Part shown: piece by piece, positions 33,051-33,200 of the stretch | Position numbering within the stretch: position 1 is the stretch's first letter | Layout of the letters: each line of letters opens with the position of its first letter | NCBI GenBank assembly: GCA_009692465.1 | Contig: SHZD01000042.1 | Location: forward strand, 1 to 33,200 | Source of the DNA: Myxococcales bacterium | GTDB lineage: Bacteria; Myxococcota_A; UBA9042 | Direction: 5' to 3' | Length of the DNA: 33,200 nucleotides | The notes under the pieces: generated by a model | What the model was told of the DNA's origin: nothing | The model's database searches: none | The model's input: only the letters and a program-made list of their open reading frames with translations | Program-made: the position numbers and the translations under genes

Positions 33051-33200
33051 CGAGCCGATCAAATAAGATTTGCTCGGCGTCTCAGTGCTTGCTTTGTGGG
33101 TCGCGAGCCTGCGGCACGTATTCAGTGGCCTGCGGGTTGGCGTCAGGCCGCTCCGTTTTGTTTGGGAATTCTTTGAGGTTCGGCGTTAATTGGTCGGGTC
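33047..33200 (+). mobile_element. Repeat C, copy 3 (cut by window end)
   Basis: It matches copies 1 and 2 from CTAG 33047 to GGTCGGGTC at the window end; only the last five bases of a 159-bp copy are missing. The left end reads CTAGCGAGCC instead of CTAGAGAGCC. It begins on the stop codon of the preceding gene. Confidence 0.9.

Overview
The window is GC-rich and densely coding. Its gene content points to a Myxococcota- or Bradymonadota-like bacterium (former Deltaproteobacteria). The evidence is many lipoproteins, long Cys-rich repeat proteins built on CDDxNxCTTDxC units, an S55 (SpoIVB-like) peptidase with no sign of sporulation, and Asp/Ala/Ser-rich linkers. This taxonomic call is an inference. 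I found no tRNA, rRNA or CRISPR array.

Layout. (1) 0.5-9.6 kb, all minus strand: a YbjN-like secreted protein, a lipoprotein translationally coupled to a GH99-like glycosidase, a secreted beta-propeller protein, an S55 peptidase-like protein and a phosphomannomutase/phosphoglucomutase. (2) 9.7-14.5 kb, minus strand: two Cys-rich repeat lipoproteins, the second ending in a cytochrome c-like CxxCH domain. (3) 14.5-18 kb: a gene graveyard. It holds a CDS split by a small mobile element, an exported methyltransferase with an apparent frameshift, a membrane-protein gene with an amber codon at codon 11, and an IS91-like transposase remnant with a broken HUH motif. (4) 18-22.8 kb: a TPR/coiled-coil envelope protein, a TauE/SafE permease and an alpha/beta-hydrolase-like lipoprotein. 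(5) 23.2-29.2 kb: ribulose-phosphate 3-epimerase, an exported Ala/Pro-rich protein, then a probable operon of a B12-binding radical SAM enzyme, an unknown protein and a second radical SAM enzyme. (6) 29.8-33 kb, plus strand: a short-chain dehydrogenase, a YiiX-like NlpC/P60 lipoprotein and a beta-barrel-like lipoprotein.

The most unusual content is a dense set of short, strongly folded interspersed repeats, called A, B, C and D here. B and C share a 19-nt core between two hairpin arms whose stem sequences change between copies while staying complementary. They are flanked by TA-centred target sites (TTA/TAA/CTAG). One B copy splits a CDS with a TTA duplication, and removing it restores a continuous reading frame. 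Several copies sit exactly on stop codons, keeping a TAG stop. Family A (five copies, one orientation) has a long closing stem and, in four copies, an inner hairpin; three of those four have GNRA tetraloops and there are compensatory changes. One A copy carries the probable start codon of the GH99-like gene and another ends in the ribosome-binding site of rpe. D elements lie near both ends of the window in inverted orientation. These repeats look like MITE-type elements with selected secondary structure; whether they also act as RNA is open.
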